From Prosthecobacter sp. (GTDB lineage Bacteria; Verrucomicrobiota; Verrucomicrobiia; Verrucomicrobiales; Verrucomicrobiaceae): DNA of 64,000 bases. Shown in pieces: positions 1 through 9,500 of this stretch (position 1 is its first letter; each line of letters begins with the position of its first letter). The translations under genes were made by a program, and so were the position numbers. The notes under the pieces were generated by a model. It had not been told where the DNA came from, made no database searches, and saw only the letters and a list, made by a program, of their open reading frames with translations. The stretch is from the NCBI GenBank assembly GCA_019186985.1, contig JABARQ010000011.1:124001-188000 (forward strand), given 5' to 3'.

Positions 1-226
1 TTCCTATCGCCGCGCGATGAATGAGCCGCGCGTAGAGATGTGGATCGCTCAAACGTGCTGTCATACGCTCCCGCAGCTGCGCGGCGCCGCTGCACAGCAA
101 GATGTCGGGATGCTCAAACTGCTGCAGGTCCTCCGCATACGCCGCCATCAGCGCATCTACGTCGCGGGCGTTGTAGGCATCGAGCTGGCGCTGGACGACG
201 GCTTCTGGATCGAGCGGGGTATTCAT
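1..226 (-). CDS. NTF2-like (SnoaL/steroid isomerase-like) protein, 3' end off the window
   Basis: The reverse strand is open from an ATG at 226 to the window edge (75 codons; the C-terminus is outside). The protein opens MNTPLDPEAVVQRQLDAYNA, then RDVDALMAAYAED and the QFEHPDI and LRERM stretches. This pattern is typical of small NTF2-fold/SnoaL-like proteins, which form a cone-shaped ligand pocket. The gene starts 13 bp after the kinase stop codon on the same strand, so it is probably the third gene of the sigma factor-kinase operon. Ligand or reaction cannot be told. Family assignment is by motif resemblance only. Confidence 0.6.
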   Translation of the reverse strand, partial: MNTPLDPEAVVQRQLDAYNARDVDALMAAYAEDLQQFEHPDILLCSGAAQLRERMTARLSDPHLYARLIHRAAIG

Positions 227-239
227 GGAAATAAGTTGG

Positions 240-2018
240 CTAGTTCTTCAACGCAGGCGCGGACGGGGGCGGGCGAGCGAGGATTTGAAGATCATCGAGC
301 AGTGCCGCGCCTCCTGGACCGTGGGCACGAAGAGCCACCCACACGTCATGATCACTCAGGATTTCCCGCACGGGAAAGATGGGCTCTCCGAAATTGCGCG
401 GGAGGAAGAATCCTATCTTGGGCCCGGCGTTGCCATGGCGGTCCATTTCACACACATTACCGCTGAGGCGGATCGTCTGCTCATCCAGGCGGGTGAAGAT
501 GACGCTCAGACGATACCATTTGCCCTCCTCAGTGGTGAACTGGTTGGAAGACTCCCACGAACGTGGAGGGCCGAGGCTGGCCTGCTTGCTCTGAAACTCC
601 AATCGCAAGGAGTCGCCCACGACCTTGAGCCGAAGACCCATGAATGGTGATCCGGGAACACCGCTCAGGACACCGTCGAGGCTCCCTGTCAGTCCCAGCG
701 CGAGCGCCTGTGGGCCTGCGCCAATCTCGCTGCGCTGAAAACAACAGGATACTTCCAAAGAGGCGAGTTTGCTGAAGTCAAAGCTCTTCCTCCGATACAC
801 AAGAGTGGCTTCGCTGGTCATGTTTCCCGCGGTCACAACACCATGCGTGTCAGCCAGGCCCAGGGGAGTGAGGCCGTAAGGACTCCTCCCGAACTGAATG
901 TTCTCCTTGAAGGCGTCGGATAGATGGCCCAGGTCGAAGCTCACCCATTCCGCCCCAGGTGTGATCCTTTTGGGCTTACGCAAACCAAAGTGAGCGAGAA
1001 TTGCGACCGCGAGCGCGAGCAGAACCGCAAGCGACAGAAGGAGAGCCGTTTGCCGTCTCCGCCGTGAGGCTGTGCCGGTGGCTTTGACTGCAACGTCAGT
1101 GGCCAATGCCTCCACCGAATGACGCATGTCCGCTGCCGTGGCAAAACGCAGTTCGGGCATCTTTTCCAGTGCCCGCAGCACGATCTCATCAATGCGGATG
1201 TCCACCTGCACGCGCTTCGACGGCGGGGTGAAGTTCTCTTTGGGCCGCTCGCCGGTCAGCATCTCGTAGAGCACCACGCCGAGGCTGTAGATGTCGGCCC
1301 GGTGGTCGGCGGTGCCATTGACCTGCTCAGGAGCGGCGTAATCGGGAGTGCCTGGCTTCATGGCGCCATCCGTGCCGTCCGGCTCTCCCACGATCCTGGC
1401 GATGCCGAAGTCTGCGATCTTCACCGTGCCCGCCTTGTCGATGAGGAGGTTCTCCGGCTTGATGTCGCAGTGAACGATGTTGTTGTCGTGAGCGCATTGC
1501 AGCGCGTCACAGACCTGGGGCACGATGCCGAGGGCTTCTTTCGGCGTCAGCCGCTTGGTTTGAAGAAGCTGGCGGAGATTCACGCCATCGACGAACTCCA
1601 TGAGCAGGAAGTAAAAGCCACCCGCCTGCCCAAAGTCATAAACGCCGACGATATGCGAGTGATTCAGCGCCGCGAGCGCATGAGCCTCTTTTTCAAACCG
1701 TGCCGCGAACTGCGGATCATCCGCCCGCTCCGGGGCGAGCAGCTTCAACGCAACGAAGCGGTTCAGCGACTTCTGCCTAGCCCTGTAAACCACGCCCATG
1801 CCGCCGCGACCGAGGCATTCGAGGATTTCGAGCTGCGGAAAGTGCGGGGCGAGTTCCTCGGGGGTGAGGGTGGGGATGGGCGGTGCGGTTTCACCTGCTT
1901 GCGTGGGCTGCATGGCTCCCGCCATGAGGCAGCGTGGGCAGCAGCCATTCACGGCATCGACAGGCAGGGGCACACCGCAGAGCGGGCACTTGGAGTCGGC
2001 GGATAGGGTGGGGGCCAT
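240..2018 (-). CDS. Membrane-anchored Ser/Thr protein kinase with N-terminal zinc-ribbon-like motif
   Basis: 592 residues. The N-terminus has two CxxC pairs (CPLC at 11-14, CPRC at 27-30), a putative zinc ribbon. The kinase domain spans about 65-310: glycine loop LGRGGMG at 69-75, lysine K92 in VALK, catalytic loop HCDIKPEN (H184, D185, N190), DFG at 203-205 and APE at 229-231. The usual HRD arginine is cysteine, making this a non-RD kinase. A transmembrane helix at about 324-346 precedes an outer domain of about 240 residues that may be a jelly-roll (DUF1080-like) sensor; its fold is not certain. The gene lies 44 bp after the ECF sigma gene, the common sigma-kinase pairing of Planctomycetes and Verrucomicrobia. 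It probably regulates transcription in response to an envelope signal, but the target is unknown. Confidence 0.9.
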   Translation of the reverse strand: MAPTLSADSKCPLCGVPLPVDAVNGCCPRCLMAGAMQPTQAGETAPPIPTLTPEELAPHFPQLEILECLGRGGMGVVYRARQKSLNRFVALKLLAPERADDPQFAARFEKEAHALAALNHSHIVGVYDFGQAGGFYFLLMEFVDGVNLRQLLQTKRLTPKEALGIVPQVCDALQCAHDNNIVHCDIKPENLLIDKAGTVKIADFGIARIVGEPDGTDGAMKPGTPDYAAPEQVNGTADHRADIYSLGVVLYEMLTGERPKENFTPPSKRVQVDIRIDEIVLRALEKMPELRFATAADMRHSVEALATDVAVKATGTASRRRRQTALLLSLAVLLALAVAILAHFGLRKPKRITPGAEWVSFDLGHLSDAFKENIQFGRSPYGLTPLGLADTHGVVTAGNMTSEATLVYRRKSFDFSKLASLEVSCCFQRSEIGAGPQALALGLTGSLDGVLSGVPGSPFMGLRLKVVGDSLRLEFQSKQASLGPPRSWESSNQFTTEEGKWYRLSVIFTRLDEQTIRLSGNVCEMDRHGNAGPKIGFFLPRNFGEPIFPVREILSDHDVWVALRAHGPGGAALLDDLQILARPPPSAPALKN

Positions 2019-2062
2019 ATCTCACCATGCCGTGTCGCCAGACAATGGATGCAAACTTTTTT

Positions 2063-2803
2063 TCAGCCAGCCAGGGCGGCGAACAGGGAGCGCATCTCAT
2101 CCTCCACGGAGCCGTCTTGTCCGAGCGTGCCCGCGACCTCCGCCTTCACCATCTGGCGAAAGCGCGATCTCAGGCGATGGATGACTGCCTTCATGGCCGG
2201 AAGGCTGAGGCTCAAAGCGGCGGCAGCGGCGCTCTGGTCCCCGTAGCCGGACTCGCCCATCAGCCAGGGCCTCAAATGATTCACCAGCTCCGGCTTGCCC
2301 TGCGCCTGGCACTCCGCATCGAGCGCCTGCATGGCCCGCTCCAGCACCGTGACAGCCCACTGGCGGTCAAAGACAGCCTCTGGTGACAGGCGCGCATCTT
2401 CCGCCACAAGCAGGGCTGGCGACAGTTCCGAGTTCGCATCCAGCGAGAGCGGGGCAATGCCGCCGCCACGTTTCTGCCTCGACTCCGCCTCGCGATGACG
2501 GGCGGCGAAATGCTTCACCGCGCCAAGCAGATAGAAGCGAAATCTCCCGCGCTCCGGGTCCGCCGTGTGAATGGTGCCTCCAACCAGCATCTCCGCAAAG
2601 AACGCATGGCTCATCTCCCGCGCCGCATCCGCATCCCGAAACACGCTGCGAAGATAAGCGACGACCGGCTCATAATACGCATCGCAAAGGTCCGCCAGCG
2701 CCCTGCGCCCGTCCTCCGAGTCCGCCTTTGCCAGGCATACGCGAGTCCACCGCGTGGTGTGAAACGAAGCTGCATGGAGTTTCGGTTGAGGAGTGGAAGT
2801 CAT
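2063..2803 (-). CDS. ECF-type RNA polymerase sigma factor, kinase-associated
   Basis: 246 residues. An N-terminal TTRWTRV motif and a region 2-like stretch (ALADLCDAYYEPVVAYLRS, then DAAREMSHAFFAEML) match the sigma-70 ECF families seen beside Ser/Thr kinases. The C-terminal part (ALSLSLPAMKAVIHRLRSRF) is a region 4 helix-turn-helix. It is somewhat longer than standard ECF factors (about 180-200 residues), with a spacer between regions 2 and 4. It is first in an operon with the kinase and probably directs RNA polymerase to a small regulon controlled by that kinase. No anti-sigma factor is adjacent. Confidence 0.88.
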   Translation of the reverse strand: MTSTPQPKLHAASFHTTRWTRVCLAKADSEDGRRALADLCDAYYEPVVAYLRSVFRDADAAREMSHAFFAEMLVGGTIHTADPERGRFRFYLLGAVKHFAARHREAESRQKRGGGIAPLSLDANSELSPALLVAEDARLSPEAVFDRQWAVTVLERAMQALDAECQAQGKPELVNHLRPWLMGESGYGDQSAAAAALSLSLPAMKAVIHRLRSRFRQMVKAEVAGTLGQDGSVEDEMRSLFAALAG

Positions 2804-3133
2804 CGTCGCGGATTATGCTGTCACAGGTCCATGACGTTTTGGAGGGGAAAGGTGACATGGTGACTGAAATGTCGGGGGTGGTGCGGCGGGTGACGGGTGT
2901 CACGGTTGTTGGGTGGCCTTCAAAGAGAACTCGGCGGCGGTGGTGATGGGCGATCAACGTCCGGCGGAGTGCAAACAAGCCGAAAATGGCGGCGTTCTTT
3001 GCGTGGCGATGCACGCGCATCTGTTTTAGCGCGACCCCTGCCTGCCATGGGCTCTCAGCAGATGACAAAGTGCCTTTCCATTTCGGCCACCGAGGCGGGA
3101 TGAAAGAGTATGTCGAAAAGAAGAAGTGAAATA

Positions 3134-3188
3134 GGCAGTAGAATGAGGGCGGTAGAATCATCTGATTCTGTCTCTTCATTCCGCTGCC
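3134..3188. repeat. Imperfect long inverted repeat (hairpin)
   Basis: GAATCA (3155-3160) and TGATTC (3163-3168) are perfect arms around a 2-nt loop. The pairing continues outward imperfectly, with GGCAGTAGAATGA on the left matching the complement of TTCATTCCGCTGCC on the right. It could fold as a hairpin of about 27 bp. It could be an operator, a terminator-like structure or a mobile palindrome; no T-tract follows. Confidence 0.55.
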
Positions 3189-3194
3189 CCCATT

Positions 3195-3233
3195 GATGCG
3201 CTGCGCTTCCCTGCGGGATCGCTTCGGTCGTCT
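3195..3233. repeat. Intergenic copy of the CCCGCAGGG/GCGAAGCG palindromic element
   Basis: On the reverse strand the stretch reads GACCGAAGCGATCCCGCAGG followed by GAAGCGCAGCGC. It combines the CCCGCAGGG core with flanking AGCGNAGCG motifs, the same combination found inside the truncated hsdM gene at 17134-17193 and 17869-17946. This suggests a dispersed short element also present outside genes. Relatedness is judged by eye. Confidence 0.4.
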
Positions 3234-3289
3234 GTCTCACTTCGTCCGGCTCTCCTGCCTACTTCATTCCGTTCAACCGACCCAAACTC

Positions 3290-4504
3290 ATGACTCCCCC
3301 GGCCTCACGCACGCGACGCTCATTCATCACCACATCAGGCAGCACCCTGCTCGGCGGCCTGTGGAGCAGGTCCATCTTCGGCGCCAAGGAGAAAATGCCG
3401 CTGCCCGATCTGCCCAAGGGATGGCATCTGCGGATGGGGAATGCCCAAACACCAGAAGAGGCCATTGCGGAGCTGGAAGCGTTCAAAAAGGCCACGCCTG
3501 ATCTGGCAAGCTGGGAGAAGCGCAGGGCGACCATTCGACAAGGCATCCTCGAAGGCGCACGGCTGGCGAATCCACCCGAGAAGCCGCCGCTTGATCCGGT
3601 GTATTCCAACAAGCGGACCTATGAAGGCTACACGGCGGAGAGCGTGCATATCCGAAGCTGGCACGGATTCTATGTCACCGGCACCCTGTATCGGCCGCTC
3701 GACATGAAGCCGCCTTATGCAGGGATCGTGTCCGCGCATGGACATGGCGGGCGCTTCTTGCCATCGCGCCAGACTCGCTGCGCGGTGCTGGCACGGATGG
3801 GCGCGGTCGTTTTCCACTATGACATGGTGGGCTATGGCGACACGAAAAAGGCGGGCTGGGAACATGGCAAGGTGCCGGAGATCCAGCGCCTCATCATGTG
3901 GAACTGCATCCGTGCTCTCGACTTCGTTTCGTCCATCGAAGGCGTCGATCCCAGGCGCATCGGCATGACCGGCAACTCCGGCGGTGCCACGCAGACCTTT
4001 CTCACGTCCGCCCTGGATGAGCGCATCGCCGTTGCCGTGCCGAGCTGTCAGGTGTCTGCGCATTTCTTTGGCGGCTGTCCGTGTGAAAGCGGCATGCCCA
4101 TCCATTGGGGGCCGAATCACAAGACCAACAACGCCGAGATCGCGGCGATGACCGCGCCACGTCCGCTGCTGGTCATTTCCAATGGAGCTGACTACACGAA
4201 GAGCACACCGCAGGTTGAGTTCCCCTACATCCAGCACATCTACAGCCTCTATGGAGCTGCGGACAAGGTCGTGAACGCTCATTTCCCGCTGGAGGGGCAC
4301 GACTACGGACCCAGCAAGCGTCTGGCCGCCTATCCGTTCTTCATCCGCCACCTCGGACTCAACAGCCTGAGTGTCTGGGCCAAGGAAGAGCAAATTAATG
4401 AGACCTTCGCCAAGGTCGAAACCGAAGAGGAGATGCTCGTCTTCAATGCCAGCAACCCCTGGCCGAAAGATGCCGTGGCACCCAACACCCCGCTGCCTTT
4501 TTGA
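3290..4504 (+). CDS. Tat-exported alpha/beta hydrolase (acetyl xylan esterase/dienelactone hydrolase-like)
   Basis: 404 residues. The N-terminus has a twin-arginine signal ([15 protein letters not shown], 9-23), so the folded enzyme is probably exported. The alpha/beta hydrolase fold is shown by the nucleophile elbow GNSGG (S230), a strand-end GADYT (candidate acid D301) and EGHDYG (candidate H337). The HGHGG stretch at 150-154 may form the oxyanion hole. The family includes carbohydrate acetyl esterases and similar secreted hydrolases common in polysaccharide-degrading Verrucomicrobia. The substrate is not determinable. It stands alone, with about 490 bp upstream and about 700 bp downstream free of clear genes. 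Confidence 0.85.
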   Translation: MTPPASRTRRSFITTSGSTLLGGLWSRSIFGAKEKMPLPDLPKGWHLRMGNAQTPEEAIAELEAFKKATPDLASWEKRRATIRQGILEGARLANPPEKPPLDPVYSNKRTYEGYTAESVHIRSWHGFYVTGTLYRPLDMKPPYAGIVSAHGHGGRFLPSRQTRCAVLARMGAVVFHYDMVGYGDTKKAGWEHGKVPEIQRLIMWNCIRALDFVSSIEGVDPRRIGMTGNSGGATQTFLTSALDERIAVAVPSCQVSAHFFGGCPCESGMPIHWGPNHKTNNAEIAAMTAPRPLLVISNGADYTKSTPQVEFPYIQHIYSLYGAADKVVNAHFPLEGHDYGPSKRLAAYPFFIRHLGLNSLSVWAKEEQINETFAKVETEEEMLVFNASNPWPKDAVAPNTPLPF

Positions 4505-4651
4505 AGTGTTTGTTGACCTGGTTCAAGGTGGTTTGGGGGGCAGTGGCAAGCTGCAAAGCGCAGGAGGCCGCCGATGTGCCGGAGGCGGAGCGGCTGGGGT
4601 TTCATCATATGAATGAGTGCAGGGCGGTGGAGCACTTCAGTCCGTTTGCCG

Positions 4652-4664
4652 ACGGTAATACCGT
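4652..4664. promoter_or_regulatory. Perfect 13-bp palindrome ACGGTAATACCGT
   Basis: ACGGTA and TACCGT are exact inverted arms around one A. The shape suits an operator for a dimeric regulator, but no gene starts immediately downstream, so the function is unknown. Confidence 0.3.
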
Positions 4665-4695
4665 ACCCTCATGTTCATTCAACACGCCTAAAAAG

Positions 4696-4876
4696 GAAGA
4701 ACGAGGGAGTGATCTGGGCCTCAAACAAGGCGAATGAAAGGGGCGTGAAGGAGCGTAGCATTGCTGCTGCGAAGCGCAGCGAATGACCCGTCATTCAAGC
4801 TCAATGAGCAAAGCAAGGCTAAGGTGGAATGAGGGTTTCAATCGCCTTGTTTGAGGCATTTGGAGGATCGTTCTTC
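4696..4876. repeat. Inverted-repeat element of about 180 bp
   Basis: The 22-base arms 4718-4739 and 4836-4857 are inverted copies with one mismatch. GAAGAACGA (4696-4704) and its complement TCGTTCTTC (4868-4876) extend the pairing further out. The 96-bp centre contains smaller hairpins, for example GAATGACCCGTCATTC. The element has no open frame of its own and could be a non-autonomous palindromic mobile element. Confidence 0.6.
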
Positions 4877-5199
4877 GCGGGATGGCTGGAGCCAGCCAAG
4901 GAGACGGCTGCGGGTGAACATGCGTTGCACGCCAACAGCCGTCTTGGATCCATGCCTGGCCCCCGGCGTGTAGGGGCGCGGAGTGCTGGCGTGGGCGGAG
5001 CTGCACATGCCGTGAGTTCCAGATGATGCTGCGGTGCGTTTTCGCCAGGGGAATGAACAGTCCACTGCACCAAACATCCAAGCGCGCTGAGACATTGACA
5101 CTTTTAGGACGTTGGTTCATTTTCCTTGCCATTCACCTCCGCCCTCCGCTTGGACGTTGGTGAGTTTAAATGTTCGCCCAACCTACTGAGTCCACACCG

Positions 5200-5947
5200 A
5201 TGAGCAAATGCATCACAATCCTTGGAGCCCTCTTCTCCATAGTTCTAGTAGCCAGCGCATTGAGCGAGGAGAAGACCAAGCCGGAGTATTTTCCAGCAAA
5301 GCATGGTTACAATGGTGGGAGCGAGAATATGGTGGACCTCACCGAGTTGAAAGGTTTTGATCAAGTGCGAAATCTTGACGACATCGCTCGCTTTGCTCGA
5401 AGAGTTCCTGGCGCAATCGGATTCACCGCCCACCCGGATTTCGAAAGCGGCACCAGGTTGGCAAGTGCCGTGATTAGCTACACCTCGTTGTCGCCCACCA
5501 ACGAGTCTTGGAAAGCTGTATCTTTATGACCGCGCCGAGGCGATGAAACCGCCAGGAAGTGCACCGCGTCCGGGTGCCGAGCTTGCCTTCGAGGAGCGCA
5601 TTGAAGCCGCTATGGATCAGGCGAGGAAGCTCTTAGCCGCGAGTGGTGCCGACGGCGTGAACCTCCGCAGCAATAGTTCGGACATTGCCTTGGCTTATGC
5701 AGTCCTTAAGCTTGGCGGGACTTTTGCCCATACCGGGGAGTTTGGCGCTCGCTTTTGCACCGGATGTCGAAACATTGGGACGGGAGGGAATCCAGCTAAA
5801 TGCGCACTCGGTGTCTCGAAGGTTGCTCACTGGAGTTGTTGTGGCTCGACTGATGAGGATGGGCGCTGTGAATACTGGAAGATGCTGAAGGCCGAGGAAG
5901 ATCGCAAAATTACCGAGCGAAAGAAGAGCGAGAAGCAACTCCCATAA
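5200..5947 (+). pseudogene. Exported protein of unknown function, interrupted by a frameshift
   Basis: The first frame (ATG 5200) encodes a signal peptide (MSKCITILGALFSIVLVASA) and about 100 residues, ending at TGA 5527-5529. The +1 frame continues smoothly from about 5504 with LGKLYLYDRAEAMK and about 130 more residues to TAA at 5945-5947. The switch falls near 5500-5512, where NES of the first frame is followed by LGKLYLYDRAEA of the second. The C-terminal part is rich in cysteine (FCTGC, KCALG, HWSCC, RCEYW), suggesting a metal-binding or disulfide-rich end. No family is recognised. It may be a true pseudogene, a programmed shift or a sequencing error. Confidence 0.55.
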
Positions 5948-6543
5948 AGAACGATGGCGAACAAAACGGATGCAGGCAATGGCTCGAAGGCTGTCTGTCG
6001 TGTCAGCATCGTCTTGTGCTCGATGTCGTCTGATTCGATGCGTTAGGCGTTTCCAGCAGCATTTCACTTGGAAATGCATGCCAAAGGTTTCCCAGAATAC
6101 CCGGTGTGCTGCCGATGAATGCGTGGCCGCCAAATTTGACGGCCAATTATACTCCGCCAAGCGCTCGCGGTCTTTGAGATCACACGCGGGCCTATGTGGG
6201 ATGGGCGGCATGGATGTGGAAGCTGCAGTGCTTTCAGGAGAGGAGATCAGCGAGTTTCGCCTGACTGATGAGATTGGCGCAATGAAGGGCGTGGATGAGG
6301 CGGGCGCGGAAGAGTTCGGTGAACGGGGCGAGGTTCTCCCCTGGCATGCAGTGGAGGCGGCCCGCAAAACCCGCTTCTTAAAAAATCTTGGCATCGCGGT
6401 CAGGAAAGCTATGCTTATGAGCAACTGAAGCCGCACATGAATCCCGCCTGTGCGCTTCATCAGTGCCCTGAAAGAGGCTTCAAACGGCCTCCCGCAGTCT
6501 CCAGCCGAGATTCCACATTCGGATTTCGACATTCCTCCTCCAC
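5948..6543. other. Intergenic region, nothing recognisable
   Basis: About 600 bp without a supported gene. An open frame of 152 codons (5970-6428) has no recognisable domain, no clear ribosome binding site and atypical composition. A lone GCGTTAGGC-like string at about 6041 is not supported as an integron site. The segment may be decayed coding sequence. Confidence 0.45.
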
Positions 6544-9500
6544 ATGATATTAAAACTGTCCTCAGCCCTGCCGGTCTTCCTATCGCTGGTGGCAATCCCA
6601 GCCTTCGCCGCTCCGGGGGATCTGGACACTGGCTTTGGCACGAGCGGCTTCGTCCGCGTGGAAACGGGCAGCAGCATGGTCTACACCGGTCTTGAATCAT
6701 CCGCCGCCCTCCAAAGCGATGGCAAACTTGTCATCACCCGCACCGTCTCCAATGGCTCCAACAACGACTTCATCACCGTTCGGCTGAATGCGGATGGCAG
6801 CTTTGATGACACTTTTGGCACTGGCGGGAAAATCATCACCATTTTCGGCTCCGATCAAGATATCAGCGAAAGCGTCGTCATTCAGCCGGATGGCCGTATC
6901 ATCGTCGGCGGGAGTTCCAACGCCAGTGGCTGGCGTTTGGCGCTGATACGATTCCTCCCTGATGGAACCCCCGACCCCTCTTTCGGCACGGGGGGAAAGG
7001 TTCTCACCACCGCAGCCGAAGGCGCCTCCTCCGCCAAAGGCATGCTGCTCCAGGCGGATGGCAAAATCGTGACCGCAGGCTCGGTTTCCGGTGACTACAA
7101 CGACTTTGCTGTCGTTCGTTTCAACACCGACGGAAGCCTGGACTCCTCCTTCGGCACCAATGGCAGGGCCACCACCAGCATTGGCACCGGATTGAGCAAC
7201 GACTGGGCCACGTGCCTGGCTCTCCAGCCAGACGGCAAGATCGTGGCCGCCGGTTACTCGGACGGTGATTTTGCGGTTGTCAGGTACCTTGCCAATGGCG
7301 ACTTGGACACCAGTTTCGGCGGCAATGGCAAAGTCGTCACCGACGCGGGCGGCGGCGGCTTTCTCGAAAGCATCGCCGTCCAGGCGGATGGCAGGATCGT
7401 CGTTGCGGGGGGCGGGGGCGGGGATGATTTCGGCCTGGTCCGGTTCAATGCCAACGGCACTCTCGACACCTCGTTCAGTTCCGACGGCAAACTCGCCATC
7501 CCCGTGGGGGACGACTATTCTGCGGCCTACTCCCTCCGTGTTCAGGCTGACGGTAGGCTTCTCGTGGCAGGCATCGCCCAAAAGCTCATCTCCTATGGTC
7601 TCGGACTGGAGTTTCTGCGGGACGATTTCGCCCTCATTCGCCTGAATGCCAATGGCACTCCTGACACCTCCTTCGGTACGGGTGGACAGGTCATTGCCCC
7701 GGGCGGTGAAATCATTGCTGGGGATGGCGCCTGGGACATCCTTCCCTTGGGCGACGGTAAAATCTTCCTCGTTGGCAACACCTCGGCAGGTATCGCCGTG
7801 GCCCGCTTTTTCGGAGATCCCCCGCCGCCAGCCCTGGCGCCGCCGGCCCTCACCGCTCCTGGCACCAAAGCCGCGCCCGGTTTGGTGCTGACCACTCTCG
7901 CTCCCACCTTCGCTTGGAAGTCGGTCAAAAATGCCACCGGCTACACACTTGCGCTCATCGACGCCCGCACAGGCGAAGAAGTCTACGCCAACGCCGCCGC
8001 TGGCACCGCCACCACTCACGCCCTCCCGGAGAATGTCCTCCTGCCGGGCTTTCGTTATGCCTGGACCATGCGGACGAAGAACGGTGCAACCTTGGGCACG
8101 GCATCTGCGCCTCTTTACTTCACCGTGGCTGAAAATGTGCCGTTGCCAGTGAACCCGGTGCCTGCCAGCCCTGGTGCGGCCACCCGTCCTGGAAAGGAAG
8201 TCGCCTCTCCAGATCTGACCTTCACTTGGCGAGCTGCTGCTGGCGCCCAGGCCCACGGCCTCTATATCACGGACCGAGCATCTTCCCAGGTGGCCTATCA
8301 GGTGGAAACCCTCCCCGGAGACGCCATCAAGCACAGCCCCCCTCCTGGCACACTCGCGGTGGGGAAGGCCTACGAGTGGCGATTGCGCGCCCGGAACAGC
8401 GGAGGTTGGGGTGCCTACTCAGCGCCCTTTTATTTTTCCGTCAAGGCCGGCACTTTGCCCACGCCCCCTGTGCTCGTGGAACCCGGCGCCACCCAAGGTC
8501 CTGGTCCCATCTTGGTGGCAGGGCAACTAACGCCCACTTTCAAATGGAAAGCCGTGCCCGCCGCCACCGGTTACGGTCTTTACATCGCTGACGTGGGCAC
8601 GAACCAACTGATTTATGACGAGGAGGATATCCCGGCGGCCGCGATCAGTCATGTCCTGCCAAGCGGGGTCTTGCAGTCTGGACGCGCCTACCGCTGGAAC
8701 ATGCGGGCCAGATTCAGCGATGTGTGGAGCGGCTTTGCCCCAAGGCGGTTTTTCCAGACAGGCATCGATCTCGCCACGCCGGTGATTACGGGCTTTGACC
8801 GCAGCGTGCTGGTGGGCAGCAATACACAGCAGCCACTGATCATTGAAGGCAGTGGTTTCCTCGCCGGCGCGCAGGTGCTGTTGAGCTGGACGGGAAAGAA
8901 CGATTACGTGGTGCCGGCGGCGCAGACTTTTCTTGAGGACGACAGTCACATTCGCATTCTCATCACCACCACCATGACGGCGGACACCTGGACCGCGAAG
9001 GTGAGGAATAAGGATCGCAAGACCAGCAACTCCGCCGCTTTTCAGGTGGTAGCGCCAAGCGGCAGCGTGAATGTCCCGCTCCTCTCGCCGCCGGGCGGCA
9101 CTTACACTCAGCCCCGCTCAGTGACTTTGAGAACGTTTACCCCGCCTGGTTCAGGTGAGTTCTCAGAGGGAATTCAGCCACAGGCTTTCTCCCTCACCGC
9201 CTCCGCGGGCAGTTCCATCCGCTACACGCTGGACGGCCAGGAGCCGACCCTGCTCTCACCGCTTTATACGGGCGCCTTTCTGCTGGGGAGCAGTCCAACC
9301 ATCACCGTGAAGGCCAAGGCTTTTGACACCGGCGCCAGACCGCCCAGCGCCACAGCCACGGCCACCTTTAAGTTTAACCTTCCCACAGCGGTCATCCCCA
9401 GCACCAGCGCGCCTTTTGCCCTCGGGGTGGAAGAAAGGCGGTACTTTCGTGTCACGGTGCCCGCAGGGCTGGCCGTGCTGCAGGTGAATCTTTCCGCCGC

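Larger units (their letters stand above)
2804..3289. other. Intergenic region between divergent sigma and hydrolase genes
   Basis: About 490 bp with no convincing gene. It should contain the promoters of the divergent sigma-kinase operon and the hydrolase gene. It also holds an imperfect inverted repeat (3134-3188) and a CCCGCAGGG-type element (about 3195-3233), listed separately. No promoter boxes could be placed with confidence. Confidence 0.6.
4505..5199. other. Gene-poor region with hairpin repeats
   Basis: About 700 bp with no supported gene; short open frames here have no recognisable product. It contains a 13-bp palindrome (4652-4664), a long split inverted repeat (4696-4876) with small internal hairpins, the palindrome GGCTGGAGCCAGCC (4884-4897) and a direct repeat GGACGTTGGT at 5107-5116 and 5152-5161. 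It looks like debris of short repeats rather than coding DNA. Confidence 0.55.

Noticed and set aside
6041-6049. GCGTTAGGC as an integron attC core site
   Set aside because: No matching RYYYAAC partner arm, no foldable attC around it and no integrase.
5970-6428. 152-codon plus-strand frame
   Set aside because: No domain, no ribosome binding site and no coding-like composition; treated as non-coding or decayed.
6697-8334. Long open frame on the minus strand opposite the delta-60 repeats
   Set aside because: It is a shadow of the GC-rich repetitive plus-strand gene; no recognisable protein, and the plus strand has a signal peptide and clear repeats.
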